From positions 44,321 through 108,320 of the forward strand of contig CANNGJ010000008.1 in NCBI GenBank assembly GCA_947504185.1: a DNA stretch of 64,000 nt. The letters are read 5' to 3'. The number at the start of each line of letters is the position of its first letter. Position 1 is the first letter of the stretch. Both the position numbers and the translations under genes were made by a program. The stretch is from an uncultured Tenacibaculum sp. (GTDB taxonomy: Bacteria > Bacteroidota > Bacteroidia > Flavobacteriales > Flavobacteriaceae). The notes beneath the pieces were generated by a model. The model did no database searches, was not told the origin of the DNA, and saw nothing but the letters and a program-made list of their open reading frames with translations. Of this stretch, positions 61,425-64,000 are shown one piece after another.

Positions 61425-62198
61425 ATGAAATTAACAAAAATTTTAGCAATTGCAGTTGTAGGTTTATCAATTGTATCGTGTAGTAATAGCGAGTTTAAAA
61501 CAAAAAGTTCATTAGCTACTGAGGTAGATTCTGTGAGTTATGTTTTAGGTTTAGATATGGCAAATAAAATTAAAACAAATTTTGATGAAATGGATCAAGG
61601 TTTATTTGTTCAAGGGTTTAGAAATGGTATGGATTCAACAAACCTTTTAGTAGAGTCAAAAGATATCAATAATATTTTAAGGTCATTTTTTCAAAAGAAG
61701 CAACAAGAGAAAATGAAGCAGCAGCAAGCTGAACAAGCAAAAAAAGCTGAAGTTCAATTTGGAGAGAATAAAAAAGCAGGAGAGAAATTCTTAGTTGAAA
61801 ACAAAACTAAAGATGGTGTAATAACTACTGATAGTGGTTTACAGTATAAAGTTTTAAAAGAGGGTAAAGGTGAGGCTCCTAAAGCTACATCTAAAGTAAA
61901 AGTTCATTATCACGGTACTTTAACTGACGGAACTGTTTTTGATAGTTCTGTAGATAGAGGAACACCTAGTGAGTTTGGAGTAAATCAAGTTATTAAAGGG
62001 TGGACTGAAGGTTTACAATTAATGAAGCCAGGAGCTAAATATAAATTTTTTATTCCTCAAGAATTAGGTTATGGTGCTAACCCAAGACCAGGAGGTAAAA
62101 TAAAGCCTTTTGATACTTTAGTTTTTGATGTAGAGTTATTAGAAGTAGTTCAACCTTTAGGGCAAGGGCATTCGAAAGGAGACGGTCACGGACATTAA
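61425..62198 (+). CDS. FKBP-type peptidyl-prolyl isomerase lipoprotein
   Basis: This 257-residue lipoprotein (signal ending LSIVSC) has an N-terminal FkpA/Mip-like dimerisation region with a long helix (QKKQQEKMKQQQAEQAKKAE). The FKBP domain has VKVHYHGTLTDGTVFDSSVD and PGAKYKFFIPQELGYGAN. It ends in a His/Gly-rich tail (QGHSKGDGHGH) that may bind metal. It lies within the PPIase run. Confidence 0.92.
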   Translation: MKLTKILAIAVVGLSIVSCSNSEFKTKSSLATEVDSVSYVLGLDMANKIKTNFDEMDQGLFVQGFRNGMDSTNLLVESKDINNILRSFFQKKQQEKMKQQQAEQAKKAEVQFGENKKAGEKFLVENKTKDGVITTDSGLQYKVLKEGKGEAPKATSKVKVHYHGTLTDGTVFDSSVDRGTPSEFGVNQVIKGWTEGLQLMKPGAKYKFFIPQELGYGANPRPGGKIKPFDTLVFDVELLEVVQPLGQGHSKGDGHGH

Positions 62199-62264
62199 TT
62201 AAAAACTAATATAAAGAAACATCAACCTTAACAGTTGGTGTTTTTTTATTTAAAATAAATAAAA

Positions 62265-63311
62265 ATGAAATTTTTAAAATACTTATTAATAGTAGTTATT
62301 CTTGTATCATGTAAATCTGTAAAATATCCAGATCTTGAAAATGGGCTGTACGCAGATATTCAAACAAATCAAGGAGATATTTTAATAAAATTGCATCAAA
62401 AAGAAATGCCAATGACGGTGGCTAACTTTGTTTCATTAGCAGAGGGTAACAATCCAGAAATGACAGATTCTTTGAAAGGAAAACCTTATTATGATAAAAC
62501 AAAATTTCATAGAGTTATTAAGAATTTTATGGTTCAAGGAGGAGATATAACTGGTACAGGTGGTGGAAACGCTGGTTATCGTTTTGCAGATGAATTTCCT
62601 TTAAATGAAGAAGGAAAACTAATATACTCTCATGATGGACCAGGAGTATTATCTATGGCGAATTCTGGACCAGAGACCAATTCAAGTCAGTTTTTTATCA
62701 CACATAAAGAAACTCCATGGTTAAATGGAAAGCATTCAGTTTTTGGACGTGTATTAAAAGGTCAAAATGTAGTTGATACAATTCAGCAAAACGATTATAT
62801 AAAACACGTAGATATTATTAGAATAGGAGAGGATGCAAAGAAATTTAATGCTCCAACTATTTTTGAAAAAGAGATAGCTAATGTAGAAAAGAAAAGAGAG
62901 GAAAGAAAGAGAGTTCTTGAGAATAAGAAGAGAAAATTCCAGGAAGATATGGGAGTTAATAAATCTACTCCAACAGATTCTGGTTTAAGAATTTTAAAAA
63001 TAAAAGAGAATTCTTCGGGGAAAAAAGTAGTCGCACATAAATCAACTTCAATCCATTATACTATTTATTTAGCTGATGGAAATAAGATACAGTCTTCAAA
63101 AGATAAAGGAGAGGTGTTTACTTTTCAGTTGGATGATGAATCAAAGCCAATGATTGCTGGTGTAAAAGAAGGAGCTTTAAAGTTGAGAGAAGGTGAAAGT
63201 GCTAGACTGTTTATTCCTTACTATTTAGCGTATGGAGAGAGAGCAGTTGGACCATTCCCAGCAAAATCGGATGTTATTTTTGAAATTGAAGTATTAAAAG
63301 TAGGTAAATAA
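62265..63311 (+). CDS. Dual immunophilin: cyclophilin fused to FKBP
   Basis: This 348-residue lipoprotein (signal LIVVILVSC) carries an N-terminal cyclophilin domain (FHRVIKNFMVQGGD with catalytic Arg, GPETNSSQFFITHKETPWL, KHSVFGRVL). A charged linker (EKKREERKRVLENKKRK) and a C-terminal FKBP domain (STSIHYTIYLADGNKI, REGESARLFIPYYLAYGE) follow. Both domains catalyse proline isomerisation. Such cyclophilin-FKBP fusions are known in some flavobacteria. The tandem with GldI points to envelope folding. Confidence 0.92.
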   Translation: MKFLKYLLIVVILVSCKSVKYPDLENGLYADIQTNQGDILIKLHQKEMPMTVANFVSLAEGNNPEMTDSLKGKPYYDKTKFHRVIKNFMVQGGDITGTGGGNAGYRFADEFPLNEEGKLIYSHDGPGVLSMANSGPETNSSQFFITHKETPWLNGKHSVFGRVLKGQNVVDTIQQNDYIKHVDIIRIGEDAKKFNAPTIFEKEIANVEKKREERKRVLENKKRKFQEDMGVNKSTPTDSGLRILKIKENSSGKKVVAHKSTSIHYTIYLADGNKIQSSKDKGEVFTFQLDDESKPMIAGVKEGALKLREGESARLFIPYYLAYGERAVGPFPAKSDVIFEIEVLKVGK

Positions 63312-63313
63312 TT

Positions 63314-63883
63314 TTGATAGATACAATTATACAAAAAGATCAAGAGTTTCTTATATTCCTAAATAATTTAGGAAGTGAGCAATGGGATGGATTTTGGTTA
63401 ACAATCACCAATCAATTTTCGTGGACCCCTTTATTTATTTTTATTTTCTATTTAATTTTCAAGCAGTTTGGTTTGAGGAAAGGAGTTTTTGCGCTTTTAT
63501 TTATAACAATATTAATAGCTTTCTCTGATCAGTTTACAAACCTAATTAAGAATACTACTCAAAGAATTAGACCTTGTAATGTAGAGGAGTTAAGAGCTTA
63601 CTTAAGAACATTTTCTTATAGGCCAAGAGGATATAGTTTTTGGTCTGGTCATGCTTCTCTTTCTACTACAATAACGGTTTTCTTAATTTTACTTTTAAGG
63701 AAGTATTATAAAGGAATGTTTTTATTAATTCTATTCCCATTATTTTTTGGATATAGTCGTATGTATTTAGGAGTACATTTTCCTATAGATGTTTTTTCTG
63801 GATATACGTCAGGATTACTTTTTGGTGTACTGTTTTATAAACTATATCGTCTTTTAGAAAATAGAATATTCGTTAAGTTTTAA
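63314..63883 (+). CDS. PAP2-family phosphatase
   Basis: This 189-residue membrane protein has six helices and the PAP2 catalytic motifs: KNTTQRIRPC, SFWSGHASLS and SRMYLGVHFPIDVFSG (His and Asp). It hydrolyses lipid phosphates such as undecaprenyl diphosphate or phosphatidic acid. It starts at TTG two bases after the dual isomerase gene; no ATG is near. Confidence 0.9.
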   Translation: MIDTIIQKDQEFLIFLNNLGSEQWDGFWLTITNQFSWTPLFIFIFYLIFKQFGLRKGVFALLFITILIAFSDQFTNLIKNTTQRIRPCNVEELRAYLRTFSYRPRGYSFWSGHASLSTTITVFLILLLRKYYKGMFLLILFPLFFGYSRMYLGVHFPIDVFSGYTSGLLFGVLFYKLYRLLENRIFVKF

Positions 63884-63928
63884 GATTTTGAGTTTACTAT
63901 ATAAAAAAGGATTACCAATTGGTTAGTC

Positions 63929-63958
63929 ATGGTCGGAAGAAATTCCGGCCATTTTTTA
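63929..63958 (+). terminator. Terminator after the PAP2 gene
   Basis: ATGGTCGGAA and TTCCGGCCAT stem (63929-63938 and 63943-63952) with a GAAA loop, followed by TTTTTT. It ends the phosphoesterase-isomerase-PAP2 run. Confidence 0.85.
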
Positions 63959-64000
63959 TGTTTCAAAATGGTCTAAATTGCCTTGACAATCAACAACAAT

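Overview
The window is AT-rich DNA from a Bacteroidota chromosome, most likely family Flavobacteriaceae (Tenacibaculum-like; the genus is a guess). Four things support this. The first two genes are secreted proteins, and the complete one ends in a gliding/type IX secretion (T9SS) type B sorting domain. GldI lies in a run of peptidyl-prolyl isomerases. Bacteroidota forms of NusB, leucine dehydrogenase, PUR-like DUF3276 and RprX/RprY-like regulators are present. Several promoters fit the Bacteroidota pattern TTG-N17-20-TAnnTTTG. No rRNA, tRNA, CRISPR array, phage or transposase gene was seen.

Layout. 1-3.9 kb: two paralogous secreted proteins in tandem, the first cut by the window edge. 3.9-8.1 kb: an ABC-2 exporter and an RprXY-like two-component system. 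8.2-12.7 kb: housekeeping genes coaE, ybbR-like, yajC, a DUF1573 lipoprotein, nusB and leucine dehydrogenase. 12.9-15.1 kb: an ABC exporter half and a PUR-like protein. 15.2-17.8 kb: isochorismate synthase with an alpha/beta hydrolase and a hotdog thioesterase (menaquinone context). 17.8-22.9 kb: a pRiA4b ORF-3-like protein, TsaC, a glycosyltransferase, an HsdR-N-like protein, HolA, a Crp/Fnr regulator and a membrane protein. 22.9-24.9 kb: an accessory three-gene module (HNH protein, unrecognised protein, minimal nucleotidyltransferase) bounded by near-perfect 14-bp inverted repeats and hairpin-rich DNA. 25-38.7 kb: ABC-F, GH18-like, MtfA-like and M28 proteins, an iron-chelate importer, RdgB, RlmH, NadC, an M3 peptidase, a BrkB-like protein and a histidyl-tRNA synthetase with a large insertion. 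38.7-40.5 kb: FolE, duplicated cold-shock genes and YwbE. 40.5-50 kb: a lytic transglycosylase, MtaB, small enzymes, a DUF4442 gene broken by a stop codon, an oligopeptide-binding lipoprotein, GH3 and a geranylgeranyl reductase-like enzyme. 50-57.9 kb: an exo/endonuclease-phosphatase family protein, two rhomboids, MutL, RibH, a TPR protein, RecF and DUF721. 58-59.1 kb: a DUF6090-like gene followed by a second hairpin element. 59.3-63.9 kb: Ndk, an NrnA-like phosphoesterase, three immunophilin lipoproteins in a row and a PAP2 phosphatase.

Most genes are ordinary core functions. The best candidate for an undescribed system is the module at 23.1-24.8 kb. Its stop-codon-linked, long imperfect inverted repeats resemble integron attC sites in layout, and a similar element lies beside the DUF6090 gene at 58 kb. 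Other notable points are the HisRS insertion, the 403-bp-period duplication of a cold-shock gene with its leader and terminator, the nonsense mutation in the DUF4442 gene, and the cyclophilin-FKBP fusion. All identifications come from reading the sequence; no database search was run.
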